This document shows, one piece after another, positions 24,848-33,696 of a stretch of 64,000 bases of DNA (position 1 is the first letter of the stretch; each line of letters opens with the position of its first letter). The stretch spans positions 310,001-374,000 of the forward strand of contig NZ_VDGH01000002.1 of NCBI RefSeq assembly GCF_006861795.1. Direction: 5' to 3'. The position numbers were made by a program, and so were the translations under genes. Below the pieces are notes generated by a model. It had not been told where the DNA came from. It did no database searches and saw only the letters and a list, made by a program, of their open reading frames with translations. This stretch comes from Psychrobacillus lasiicapitis (lineage in GTDB: Bacteria > Bacillota > Bacilli > Bacillales_A > Planococcaceae).

Positions 24848-25483
24848 ATGAAAAAGAAATGGATTCTACGCTGGTCTTTTTTTATTTTTGGATTAATGGT
24901 GTTAGCATTTGGGATTTCTTTAACAATTGAAGGAAAGCATTTAGGTATTGGACCATGGGATGTTTTTCATTATGGTTTATTCACTAAATTTGGCTTTACT
25001 ATTGGAACTTGGTCGATAATAAGTGGATTTTTACTTTTGCTCATCAGTTCACTGTTCAATAAGGCATGGCCAAAAGTAGGAGCTTTTTTGAATATGTTGT
25101 TATTAGGATTATTTATTGATTTTTTCAATTCAATTTTACCTAGCACTGATAGTTTAGCGGAAGCAACGATTGCCTTTATCATAGGTGTAGTTTTTATTGG
25201 GTACGGAATTGGATTATATGTTTCCGCTGATTTTGGAGCAGGTCCTAGAGATAGCTTTATGTTTTTAATCATTGAAAGAACGGGTTGGAGTATTCCGTTT
25301 GTTAGAAATGGAATAGAAGTACTCGTTTTTCTTCTTGGTTGGATGTTAGGGGGGCCTGTTGGAATTGGAACTGTGTTTATTGCGTTTGGATTAGGGCCAA
25401 TTTTAGGATTTTCTATTCCTCAATGTAAGAAACTGATGGCATATTTTCTTGGTCAAAAGGATCGCCTGTTAACGCATATGTAG
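24848..25483 (+). CDS. YczE/YyaS/YitT-family integral membrane protein
   Basis: A 211-residue protein with five hydrophobic segments. Family marks include a GKHLGIGPWDVFHYGL loop (about 30-45) and a second, internally similar YVSADFGAGPRDSFMFLI loop (about 125-142), an internal repeat of the G-x-GPxD type. In Bacillus relatives (YczE) a role in regulating lipopeptide synthesis has been reported; no such pathway is near. AGGAGCGG precedes the ATG. It is monocistronic. Confidence 0.82.
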   Translation: MKKKWILRWSFFIFGLMVLAFGISLTIEGKHLGIGPWDVFHYGLFTKFGFTIGTWSIISGFLLLLISSLFNKAWPKVGAFLNMLLLGLFIDFFNSILPSTDSLAEATIAFIIGVVFIGYGIGLYVSADFGAGPRDSFMFLIIERTGWSIPFVRNGIEVLVFLLGWMLGGPVGIGTVFIAFGLGPILGFSIPQCKKLMAYFLGQKDRLLTHM

Positions 25484-25510
25484 ACAACTAAAAATAAATA
25501 AAATTGATGT

Positions 25511-25542
25511 ATAGGGATCCCATCATGGGGTCCCTTTCATTT
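25511..25542 (+). terminator. intrinsic terminator after the YczE-like gene
   Basis: AGGGATCCC (25513-25521) pairs with GGGGTCCCT (25527-25535) with one G-U pair, followed by TTCATTTTC. Confidence 0.75.
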
Positions 25543-25577
25543 TCACATAAGTCAAATGTGTATGATAGGTGTTATAC

Positions 25578-25619
25578 AAAGAGTGTCAAGCGCCATTAAA
25601 GGTGCCTGACACTCTTTTG
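25578..25619. repeat. palindromic intergenic element with GGTGCCTGACACTC arm
   Basis: AAAGAGTGTCAAGCGCC (25578-25594) pairs with GGTGCCTGACACTCTTT (25601-25617) around a 6-nt loop. It is T-rich on the exit side and could terminate, but a terminator already lies 40 nt upstream. It looks like a small dispersed palindrome of the kind common in Bacillales genomes. Confidence 0.55.
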
Positions 25620-25721
25620 TTTAATCCGGGAGTAATTGGGTATTTACCATATATAAGTTAGCTATTTAGTTAGCAATAGTATTGTAGAAATATATAAGAG
25701 TGAAAGGGATTGATAGCCAAC

Positions 25722-26504
25722 ATGTGGTTAAATAAAAAGTTAATATTGTTTTTTAGTTTGATCGCGGTCTGCTTTTTATCTGCTTGTGCGGAGAAGGAAG
25801 AGCTTGCCGATGGATCAAAACTGATACATAATGATCAATTTGTTTTTGCTGCTTCTGGTGAGTTTAAGCCATTTAGTTATATGAATGATGATCTCACCAT
25901 GTCAGGCTTTGATGTGGAAGTTGGCGAAGCCATTGCAAAAGAAATGGGTCTTAAGCCGGTTCAGAAGCGAATTAAATTTAAAGGGATTGTAGAAGGGGTA
26001 AAAACAGGACGTGCGGATGCGGCTGTTGCTAGCCACACGATTAATCCACAGCGGAGCAAACATGTTTCCTTCACTACCCCTTATTATTATTCGGGGCCAC
26101 AAATTTTCACCAGACCGGATAGTGATATTAAGACTGTAGAAGATTTAGCAGGAAAAGAAGTAGCTGTAGCAAAAGGTTCGACTTATGCCGATACTGCGGC
26201 TAAATATACAGACGATATAAAAACATATGACAGTGATATTACAGCTTTACAAGCGTTAAACACCGGACGTCATGATGCAGTAATCACAGATTTTGTTACC
26301 GGTAAAAATGCTGCAAAGGAAGGGTTTAAGATTAAAGGACAGCAGTTAATTGAGCGTAGTGAACAAGCGATCGTGCTGCCCCAGGATAACCCAAAACTAT
26401 TGAAGCGAATAAACGAAACGCTGGAGAAACTACGGGAAAATGGGACACTAACTAAGATTAGCATCAAATATTTTGGTGAGGACATTACCAAAAAACCGGA
26501 ATAA
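25722..26504 (+). CDS. polar amino-acid ABC importer substrate-binding lipoprotein
   Basis: A 260-residue family-3 solute-binding lipoprotein. The signal peptide ends in the lipobox LSAC with lipidated Cys22. The mature protein shows the SBP_bac_3 pattern: FAASGEFKPFSYMND near the N-terminus, SGFDVEVGEAIAKEMG, AAVASHTINPQRSKHVSFT and VAVAKGSTYADTAAKY. Specificity within cystine, glutamine, arginine and similar amino acids is not readable. I use the ATG at 25722; the TTG at 25710 touches its ribosome site AAAGGGA. It is the first gene of a three-gene importer operon (binding protein, permease, ATPase). Confidence 0.87.
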   Translation: MWLNKKLILFFSLIAVCFLSACAEKEELADGSKLIHNDQFVFAASGEFKPFSYMNDDLTMSGFDVEVGEAIAKEMGLKPVQKRIKFKGIVEGVKTGRADAAVASHTINPQRSKHVSFTTPYYYSGPQIFTRPDSDIKTVEDLAGKEVAVAKGSTYADTAAKYTDDIKTYDSDITALQALNTGRHDAVITDFVTGKNAAKEGFKIKGQQLIERSEQAIVLPQDNPKLLKRINETLEKLRENGTLTKISIKYFGEDITKKPE

Positions 26505-26537
26505 GCCATCACTATGGAAAGAAAGGAAGTAGCTACA

Positions 26538-27203
26538 TTGCCAAGTTTTTCTCATTTTATACAAACACTCATAGAAACAAAAAGTGTATTCCTAAAAGCC
26601 ATGCTTCTAACAATAGAGCTGACTGTAGTTTCTATCTTAATCGGGATAGTTATTGGACTTTTCTTTGCTTTATTAAAGATTTCTAAAATAAAAGTATTAG
26701 AATTCATTTCAGATGCATATGTCTATTTAGTCCGTGGGACACCTCTGATTGTTCAAATATTTATCCTCTACTTCGGAATTAGCGGGATTTTCCTTCTTCC
26801 TGATTTCTGGGCCGCATCCTTAGCCTTGGCGTTACATAATGGAGCATATATTTCGGAAATCCTTCGAGGGTCAATACAGGCAGTCGATAAAGGTCAGATG
26901 GAGGCAGGCCGCTCTTTAGGGATGACAAAAGTACTCACATTAAGAAGAGTTATTCTACCGCAGGCATTCCGCCGAGCGCTACCGCCTTTAGGCAACCAAT
27001 TTATCATTGGGTTAAAAGATTCTTCGTTAGCTGCATTTATCTCCATGAATGAGCTATTCAATGTTGCGACAACACTAGGGTCCAATAATTTTGACGAAAT
27101 GACTTATTTACTCATTGTAGCAATCTACTATTTAGTACTAGTGGCGTTGTTGACGTTCGTAGTGAACCGATTTGAATCGAAATTAGCAGTAAGTGACAGA
27201 TAG
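26538..27203 (+). CDS. polar amino-acid ABC importer permease
   Basis: A membrane permease of about 221 residues of the His/Glu/Gln/Arg/opine family. The N-terminal signature FLKAMLLTIELTVVSILIGI and the EAA loop MEAGRSLGMTKVLTLRRVILPQA are both clear, with five hydrophobic segments. The TTG at 26538 has AAAGGAAG 8 nt upstream, whereas the in-frame ATG at 26514 has no good ribosome site; either start is possible. It sits 33 nt after the binding-protein gene and 13 nt before the ATPase gene. Confidence 0.87.
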   Translation: MPSFSHFIQTLIETKSVFLKAMLLTIELTVVSILIGIVIGLFFALLKISKIKVLEFISDAYVYLVRGTPLIVQIFILYFGISGIFLLPDFWAASLALALHNGAYISEILRGSIQAVDKGQMEAGRSLGMTKVLTLRRVILPQAFRRALPPLGNQFIIGLKDSSLAAFISMNELFNVATTLGSNNFDEMTYLLIVAIYYLVLVALLTFVVNRFESKLAVSDR

Positions 27204-27216
27204 GAGATGAAATTCA

Positions 27217-27960
27217 TTGGACACAAAAGAAATGATTAAAATAAATCAATTGAATAAATCATTTGGAGACTTGCATGTATTAAAAGGGATCGATATGACC
27301 GTTTACGAGAGCGATGTTGTCTGTTTAATAGGAGCAAGCGGCTCGGGGAAAAGTACGCTCCTTCGCTGTTTGAATTTTTTAGAAAAAAAGGATAACGGCA
27401 ATATTATCATTAAAGGAAAAGAAGTTGACCCAAATACCGATAACCTCAATAAAATTAGAGAAAAGGTAGGGATGGTGTTTCAGCACTTCAACTTATTCCC
27501 ACACAAAACTGTTTTAGAAAATATTATTGAAGCACCAATCATGGTAAAGGGTGTTGATAAAGAGGAGGCTATCTCAAAAGCAAAACAATTACTGAGTAAA
27601 GTAGGCTTGGAGGATAAGTTAGATGTCTATCCGAACAAACTATCAGGCGGGCAAAAGCAACGGGTGGCGATTGCTAGAGCACTTGCGATGGAACCAGAAA
27701 TTATGCTTTTTGATGAACCAACATCGGCACTCGATCCCGAGCTTGTGGGAGAGGTTTTAGCAACCATGAAAGAATTGGCTGAAGAAGGAATGACAATGGT
27801 TGTTGTTACCCATGAAATGGATTTTGCGAAAGAAGTAGCGGATTGGATCGTGTATATGCACGATGGAAAAATTGTCGAACGAGGCAATCCTGAGCAATTT
27901 TTCAGTAATCCGAAAGAAGAGCGAACACAGGAGTTTTTAAAGACTACCATTTTAAAATAA
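27217..27960 (+). CDS. polar amino-acid ABC importer ATP-binding protein
   Basis: A 247-residue ABC ATPase of the GlnQ type. Walker [10 protein letters not shown] (about 38-46), signature [17 protein letters not shown], Walker [15 protein letters not shown] and the switch His in [10 protein letters not shown] are intact. It drives the permease encoded just upstream. The start is TTG at 27217 behind AGGAG; an ATG at 27232 is an alternative. It is the last gene of the operon, followed by a strong terminator. Confidence 0.9.
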   Translation: MDTKEMIKINQLNKSFGDLHVLKGIDMTVYESDVVCLIGASGSGKSTLLRCLNFLEKKDNGNIIIKGKEVDPNTDNLNKIREKVGMVFQHFNLFPHKTVLENIIEAPIMVKGVDKEEAISKAKQLLSKVGLEDKLDVYPNKLSGGQKQRVAIARALAMEPEIMLFDEPTSALDPELVGEVLATMKELAEEGMTMVVVTHEMDFAKEVADWIVYMHDGKIVERGNPEQFFSNPKEERTQEFLKTTILK

Positions 27961-27964
27961 ATAT

Positions 27965-28009
27965 ACGAGGTCCTGTCTTTTGCTAATCAAGGCAGGACCT
28001 CGTTTTTTG
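27965..28009 (+). terminator. intrinsic terminator of the amino-acid importer operon
   Basis: ACGAGGTCCTG (27965-27975) pairs perfectly with CAGGACCTCGT (27993-28003), followed by TTTTTT. Confidence 0.9.
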
Positions 28010-28497
28010 ATTGTGTCTGGGATATACCCCTGTGTTGGGAATAAATGGTATACTGCTCTGAATTGTTTTAAGTTGTGTCTAACACAGGGAAGCTTTTTGT
28101 ATAGGAAGGATGAAAAGTTTTCTTACAAAAGTGAGAATCCTTAGGTCAATATTTTTTATATCCACTAAGTCCACTCCACGCGCACCTATTAAGGCAAGCC
28201 TAATTGTTAGCACACGTATCACACCTTCTAAATATTATAAGTGTTAATTGGAAAAACCGAATTATATTAGTAGTGGGGAACCGTATCATAGGTAAATGAG
28301 GTTTTACTACTAGAAAAGGAAAAAAGCGAATGTCCCTAAAGGATCTCATTAATTGAGTTTTAGGGACAGTTTTGTTTGAATACTTAAATACAAGTTTTAC
28401 AATTGGAAACTTTGACATGTAGATTAGATTTACTTATTCTAATCCCGATAAAAAAGCTGCTGCAAGCATGATCTTTTTCCCCGCTTCTCTATAGCTT
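28010..28497. other. 488-nt intergenic region with one large hairpin
   Basis: No gene is supported. A hairpin TGTCCCTAAA (28331-28340) with TTTAGGGACA (28358-28367), extended by an inner CTCA/TGAG stem, lies near the middle. On the minus strand it is followed by a CTTTTTTCC run, so it is a possible distal terminator for the ECF41 operon. The rest shows no coding pattern I recognise. Confidence 0.5.
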
Positions 28498-29361
28498 TTA
28501 ATGAATAGGTAATTTTTCAGGATTCATTGTTATATACATCTCGACTATTTTCTCATTACTAATATAAAAACTAAGGATACTTTGAATCTTACCATTCATG
28601 TATATCACTAATGCTGGTTGACAATTGACATTTTTAATTTCAAAATAAAAGTCTTCAGGCGCCTTTTTTATGACTCCATATAATAAGGATAAAACATTAG
28701 AGAAGGATACGATTGGACGTATAGCAGCCGTTACTTTTCCGCCACCATCAGAAAATAGTGTGACATTTTCTGATATAAGCTCTAATAAGGCATCCATATT
28801 TTGCTTTTGAAATGCTTCTATAAAGCGATTAATTATTAGCGTATTCTTCTCATAGTTTAAGCTTTCGCCTTCTACACGTGAGATCTTTTGCTTAGCCCTG
28901 CTAAAAATTTTTCTACAGTTTTCTTCTTTCTTTTCTATTATGTTAGCAATCTCTGAGTATGGGAAATCAAATACCTCTCTTAAAAGGAGAATTGCTCGTT
29001 CATCTGCTCCCAAATGCTCCATCATTCGTAAATAGGCAATACTTAATCCTTCTTTTTCTATAAGCGTTTCAGATGGATCAAAGGTCTGTAATTTTTCTAG
29101 TAATAAAGGTTCAGGATTCCATTGTCCCACATATTGTTCTCGTCTGTACCGTGTAGACTTTAATACATCAAGACAGAGGTTTGTCATTATTTTACAGAGA
29201 TATGCTTTCTTAAATTTTATATTTTCTTCACTTGATTGGTAAGCTCTTAGAAAAGTTTCTTGGACAATATCTTCTGCTTCTACTACTGAACCTAGCATCC
29301 GATAACCAATTGAAAATAACAATGGTTTAAAAAGATGGTAATCTTCTTTCGTAACTTTCAC
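28498..29361 (-). CDS. ECF41-group RNA polymerase sigma factor with fused SnoaL-like domain
   Basis: A 287-residue sigma factor: region 2 at about 10-75 (RMLGSVVEAEDIVQETFLRAY), region 4 at about 105-160, and an about 110-residue SnoaL_2/NTF2-like C-terminal domain. The three motifs reported for ECF41 are present: WNPEP (81-85, for WLPEP), DGGGK (205-209), and NPEKL (near 280-285, for NPDKL). In this group the C-terminal domain both activates and inhibits the sigma factor, replacing an anti-sigma protein. The start is GTG at 29361 behind GAAGGAG. It overlaps the oxidoreductase gene by 35 nt and shares its promoter. Confidence 0.9.
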   Translation of the reverse strand: MKVTKEDYHLFKPLLFSIGYRMLGSVVEAEDIVQETFLRAYQSSEENIKFKKAYLCKIMTNLCLDVLKSTRYRREQYVGQWNPEPLLLEKLQTFDPSETLIEKEGLSIAYLRMMEHLGADERAILLLREVFDFPYSEIANIIEKKEENCRKIFSRAKQKISRVEGESLNYEKNTLIINRFIEAFQKQNMDALLELISENVTLFSDGGGKVTAAIRPIVSFSNVLSLLYGVIKKAPEDFYFEIKNVNCQPALVIYMNGKIQSILSFYISNEKIVEMYITMNPEKLPIH

Positions 29362-30646
29362 TATTTTTCTCCTTCTCGTTTAAAATGATTTCTTCAGCTG
29401 CTTGTTTACCACTGCTGACTGCTCCATCTGCCAAAATGGAGTTGGGGGAAGCCCAGTCTCCTGCTATATATAATCCCGGAATTTCTGTTTTAGAACGCTG
29501 TAGCTTTTGCTCATCTCCTATTAGGGGTAAGCGCTGGTTCACCGTAATGTTAGGAATAAATCGTTTTGTAATCACATATTGCTGCCAACCTGGCTGTAGT
29601 CTATCTAAGAATTGTTCAAGCTCGTTTTTAATACTTGTTCTATCAATGTGATCATCTGGGTGATGATATTTAAATACATGAAGAACTGTACTCTCTGTGT
29701 CATCAGAAAGGCGGGCATAATTTGAATGTACCGAATAGTATAGGGGATCTGTGATGCCCATGGCGAATAATCGCCTTGGGTTAGGAAGCTGTGTTAAAGC
29801 CAAATCTAACGTTGCCCCTCTTACAGCTGTTATCTGGTTAAAAAAGCTATTTTGATAAAGATTAACCTTTTTGTTTAACATTTCATTAAGTTCATGAGGG
29901 CCAGTTGTACAAATTACATACTTCGCGTAAATTTCTTTGTTATTAGACAGAATTAATTTAAATTGATCCTGTTGAACGGGATCAATCTGTTTAACAAAAG
30001 TATGTGATTGAACCTGAACACCCGAGATGATTGCTTTATTGTGAAGTTGGTCAATAATAGTTTGCCAGCCACCATCTAGATAAAGAACGCCTCCCATAGC
30101 ACTTTTTATATTCGATACTACTATTTTGGCGCTCGCCATTTCAGGTGCATGACAATATGTTGCAAGTCTGCCAAGTACATATAGTAATGATTTAACTTTT
30201 TCAGAATTGCCTACTTGCATAACCCATTGTTGGAATGTTTGCTCTGCCAAATTTTCAGGATTTATACTCATTATTTTTAACAAAACCGCAATCCACTCCA
30301 TACGTTCTTTCCCATTCAAAAGGCTTGTTGTAAATAGTTCCAAAAGAGAAAGAGGGGCAGCATATTCGTTATCGTTTTCAATTAATATACCGCCTAATTT
30401 GGGTGATTTTCCACTAAGACTAATACCTAATTCATTGAGAATAGACTTTGCTTTTCCTTTTTTATAAAGAGCATGCGGGCCTAGATTCAAATACTGTTGG
30501 TTGACCTTGTTTGTTCTAGCCCTGCCGCCAATACTTTTTCCTTTTTCTACTAGTAATATAGATAAATTTGCTTTAGTTAAATAATTAACTGCAACATAAC
30601 CTGCTAATCCACCACCAACTATAACAATATCCCATTTTTGAGTCAT
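29327..30646 (-). CDS. FAD-dependent oxidoreductase of the ECF41 module
   Basis: A 439-residue flavin-containing amine oxidase/phytoene-desaturase-like protein. The FAD-binding Rossmann motif GGGLAG (11-16) is followed by VEKGKSIGGRARTNK at the second FAD motif, and the C-terminal FAD motif reads LYIAGDWASPNSILADGAVSSG. The substrate is unknown. Genes for oxidoreductases, carboxymuconolactone decarboxylases and epimerases are the usual ECF41 neighbours and targets. It is first in the operon, directly downstream of the ECF41 promoter, with TTAGGAGGTTATC before its ATG. Confidence 0.85.
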   Translation of the reverse strand: MTQKWDIVIVGGGLAGYVAVNYLTKANLSILLVEKGKSIGGRARTNKVNQQYLNLGPHALYKKGKAKSILNELGISLSGKSPKLGGILIENDNEYAAPLSLLELFTTSLLNGKERMEWIAVLLKIMSINPENLAEQTFQQWVMQVGNSEKVKSLLYVLGRLATYCHAPEMASAKIVVSNIKSAMGGVLYLDGGWQTIIDQLHNKAIISGVQVQSHTFVKQIDPVQQDQFKLILSNNKEIYAKYVICTTGPHELNEMLNKKVNLYQNSFFNQITAVRGATLDLALTQLPNPRRLFAMGITDPLYYSVHSNYARLSDDTESTVLHVFKYHHPDDHIDRTSIKNELEQFLDRLQPGWQQYVITKRFIPNITVNQRLPLIGDEQKLQRSKTEIPGLYIAGDWASPNSILADGAVSSGKQAAEEIILNEKEKNSESYERRLPSF

Positions 30647-30680
30647 AAGATAACCTCCTAAAAGTTATTTCATTACTCAA

Positions 30681-30707
30681 GACGACAAAGGGTAAATAGA
30701 TGTGACA
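30681..30707 (-). promoter_or_regulatory. ECF41-type promoter TGTCACA-N16-CGTC
   Basis: On the minus strand TGTCACA (30707-30701) and CGTC (30684-30681) are separated by exactly 16 bp. This is the published ECF41 promoter motif. It lies about 35 bp upstream of the oxidoreductase-sigma operon, implying autoregulation. Confidence 0.8.
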
Positions 30708-30880
30708 TCTTTAAAAAAAATTTAGGAACTTGTTCATAAATGAGCTTAAGGAACTTTTAATAATCATACATGGAAAAACAGGCTCATTCGCATGAGCGAC
30801 CTATTTGATTTGTATTTCTACTAAAGTATCTGTTATATCTTTAAAGAATGTTCTTGCGATCATAGTTGAAAAATAAAACA

Positions 30881-30926
30881 AAAAGGTTATCAAAGCGACT
30901 AACAAAGCCGCTCTGATAACCTTTTC
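30881..30926. terminator. terminator of rqcH
   Basis: AAAAGGTTATC (30881-30891) pairs with GATAACCTTTT (30915-30925), extended inward by AGCG/CGCT. On the minus strand the exit tract is TTTTTGTTTTATTT. It lies directly after the rqcH stop. Confidence 0.85.
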
Positions 30927-32612
30927 TCATTTCTTCATCTGCCGAATCTTCTCTTCATCCGGCGTAACAAACAAAGTAGTCTGCTCAAAATAAATTACAA
31001 ACCCCGGTTTAGCCCCACTAGGCTTCTTCACTTGTTTGATCACTGTATAATCGACTGGTACAGAAGCGGAATCCCGAGCTTTACTAAAATAAGCGGCAAG
31101 ATTCGCTGCTTCAAGCAAAGCTACTTCCGAAGGATCATCGGAATGTATAACGACATGGGATCCTGGGATATCCTTAGTGTGGAGCCATGTATCTGATTTC
31201 TTGGCTAGCTTGAATGTCACGAAATCATTTTGTTTATTGTTTTTACCAACAGAAATTTCGGTGCCATCTGAGGCGATGAATTTTTCTGGTGTTGGCTTCA
31301 GTAGTTTTTTCTTCTTTTTGGATGCTCTTGCTTTTAGTAAGCCTTGTTCCATTAGTTCTTCTCGAATTTCTTCGATGTCGGTTGGAGATGCTTGCATCAC
31401 TTGTTGTAGTAGTAATTCGAAATAGGCGATATCGTCTTTTGTTATTTCAAATTGCTGTTCGATTTTTTGTAAGGCTGTTTTTGCTTTTGTGTAGCGATTG
31501 TAATAACTTTGGGCATTTTGGGTTGGTGTTTTTCGTGTATCCAATGGAATGATGACTGTTTTTTGATCTTCATCGTAGTAGTTGACGAGCTCTACTTCTT
31601 TTAACCCTTTTTCCAATGCGTATGCATTTGCCATTAGTAGCTCTCCGTACAATTGGAATGTATCTAGTTTTTCGGCTTGTTCAAAATCTTTTTGGAGTTT
31701 TTTCATTTTCAGCTTCAATTTATTTAATTCGTTTTGAAGCCATCTTTCTAAATCTCCAGCTTGTTGTTTTACACGGTCGCGCTCCGCTTTTGCGAAATAT
31801 ACTCGGTCCAGTAAATCTCCTAGTGTTTTTTCGCGAAATTTGTCGCCATCTAGATGAGTTAATTCGTTTGGTGAATAATACGTTTTTCCGCCAGATTCGA
31901 CAATTTGTATTGCTGCTCCACCTTGCTCAAATTCTTTCATATATTCCTTATAAATTTCGACACGGTTCGCACCGTTTTGGAATCGATGTAGTAATTCTTT
32001 TGCATGCAGGGGAGAGAATCCAGAAATTTGCTCTACAATTTCTTTTGATTCATTGGCTGATTGAATAACATTCAGTAGTGCCTCTGAATATTCTAAAGGA
32101 TGGTGCTTATTTTGGGCAGGTGGTGCAATGTAAGGTTGCCCAGGTAAAATCGTTCGGTAACTATTCATGGAAGGAGATAGATGCTTAATACTTTCCAAGA
32201 TCAGATTGCGCGTTGGATCTATTAATAGTAGGTTACTGTGACGACCCATTACTTCCATATGAATTTCTCGTGTAATGTCGTCTCCGATTTCATTTTTACT
32301 TTGAATTTTGATAATGATAATTCGGTCTGTTTCATGCTGTTTAACAGACTGAATGATACCACCTTCTAAATGCTTGCGTAATACCATGCAAAATAGCGGT
32401 GGTTGTGCTGGGTTATCGATTGTTTCATTTGTAATTTGTACACGAGAATAAGAAGGGTGTACAGAAAACAATAATTTAAAGTTTTGTCCTTGTGCTCGGA
32501 TGTGCATTAAAATTTCTTGCGCATTAGGTTGATGTATTTTAGAAATACGTCCTGTCACTAATTGCTGCAGTTCTGTTGTCATTGCTATAGTAAATAAACC
32601 ATCAAAAGCCAT
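30927..32612 (-). CDS. rqcH: Rqc2 homologue RqcH (NFACT/FbpA family)
   Basis: A 561-residue NFACT-family protein. NFACT-N occupies about 1-170 (starts MAFDGLFTIAMTTELQQL), a coiled coil lies at about 265-420 (ERWLQNELNKLKLKMKKLQ), and NFACT-R at about 440-540 (SDGTEISVGKNNKQNDFVTF, GSHVVIHS). In B. subtilis RqcH binds obstructed 50S subunits and recruits Ala-tRNA to add C-terminal poly-Ala degradation tails. The ATG at 32612 (AAAGAGG 8 nt upstream) is preferred to 32630. It is the yloA position of the conserved block, but yloB, yloC and remA, which normally lie between it and gmk, are not here. Confidence 0.93.
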   Translation of the reverse strand: MAFDGLFTIAMTTELQQLVTGRISKIHQPNAQEILMHIRAQGQNFKLLFSVHPSYSRVQITNETIDNPAQPPLFCMVLRKHLEGGIIQSVKQHETDRIIIIKIQSKNEIGDDITREIHMEVMGRHSNLLLIDPTRNLILESIKHLSPSMNSYRTILPGQPYIAPPAQNKHHPLEYSEALLNVIQSANESKEIVEQISGFSPLHAKELLHRFQNGANRVEIYKEYMKEFEQGGAAIQIVESGGKTYYSPNELTHLDGDKFREKTLGDLLDRVYFAKAERDRVKQQAGDLERWLQNELNKLKLKMKKLQKDFEQAEKLDTFQLYGELLMANAYALEKGLKEVELVNYYDEDQKTVIIPLDTRKTPTQNAQSYYNRYTKAKTALQKIEQQFEITKDDIAYFELLLQQVMQASPTDIEEIREELMEQGLLKARASKKKKKLLKPTPEKFIASDGTEISVGKNNKQNDFVTFKLAKKSDTWLHTKDIPGSHVVIHSDDPSEVALLEAANLAAYFSKARDSASVPVDYTVIKQVKKPSGAKPGFVIYFEQTTLFVTPDEEKIRQMKK

Positions 32613-32711
32613 AATTATATCCTCTTTCAAATCTTTATCGTCGAACTAGCCAATTGCCAAACCTTCGGCAATAACGCTTTTCTAATATGATATCATTTTA
32701 ATGGAAACTTG

Positions 32712-32720
32712 TGTTATAAT
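32712..32720 (+). promoter_or_regulatory. extended -10 promoter of the gmk operon
   Basis: TGTTATAAT: a TGn extension directly before a perfect TATAAT (32715-32720), about 58 nt upstream of gmk. The -35 region is weak, as usual for extended -10 promoters. Confidence 0.6.
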
Positions 32721-32727
32721 CAGTTAA

Positions 32728-33399
<672 letters not shown>

Positions 33400-33624
33400 A
33401 TGTTATATCCATCAGTAGACCAATTAAAAAATCAAATCGATTCTAAATACTCATTAGTGAGTGTGGCTTCTAAAAGAGCACGACAGTTACAAGAAGAAGG
33501 CGGCGAGCGTTTAACTTCATACGTATCTGCGAAACAAGTTGGGAAAGCGTTAGAGGAAGTAGCAGCAGGCGAACTGGCAATTGAGTCATCTAACGAAAAT
33601 GTAATTTACGAAGACGAAGTGTAA
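33400..33624 (+). CDS. rpoZ: DNA-directed RNA polymerase omega subunit
   Basis: A 74-residue omega subunit, which assists folding and assembly of the beta-prime subunit. The conserved N-terminal block MLYPSVDQLKNQIDSKYSLV and the SKRARQLQEEG helix (about 24-34) are present. The ATG directly follows the gmk stop, and its ribosome site GAAGGGG lies inside gmk, so the two are coupled. An attenuator-like hairpin follows before coaBC. Confidence 0.94.
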   Translation: MLYPSVDQLKNQIDSKYSLVSVASKRARQLQEEGGERLTSYVSAKQVGKALEEVAAGELAIESSNENVIYEDEV

Positions 33625-33639
33625 TAAGAGATGTATGAA

Positions 33640-33680
33640 ACACCTCCCAAAGAATTTAATCTTTGGGAGGTTGTTATTTA
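33640..33680 (+). terminator. attenuator-like hairpin between rpoZ and coaBC
   Basis: CCTCCCAAAG (33643-33652) pairs with CTTTGGGAGG (33661-33670), followed by TTGTTATTTAG. The operon continues downstream on the same strand with no clear new promoter, so partial termination is likely. Confidence 0.65.
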
Positions 33681-33696
33681 GAGGGGAGAAATTAAG

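Noticed and set aside
28200-28418. 72-codon minus-strand frame in the importer-ECF41 gap
   Set aside because: It spans the large hairpin, has no ribosome site and no recognisable sequence.
31616-32068. 150-codon frame antisense to rqcH
   Set aside because: Overlaps a confident gene entirely and has no ribosome site or recognisable domain.
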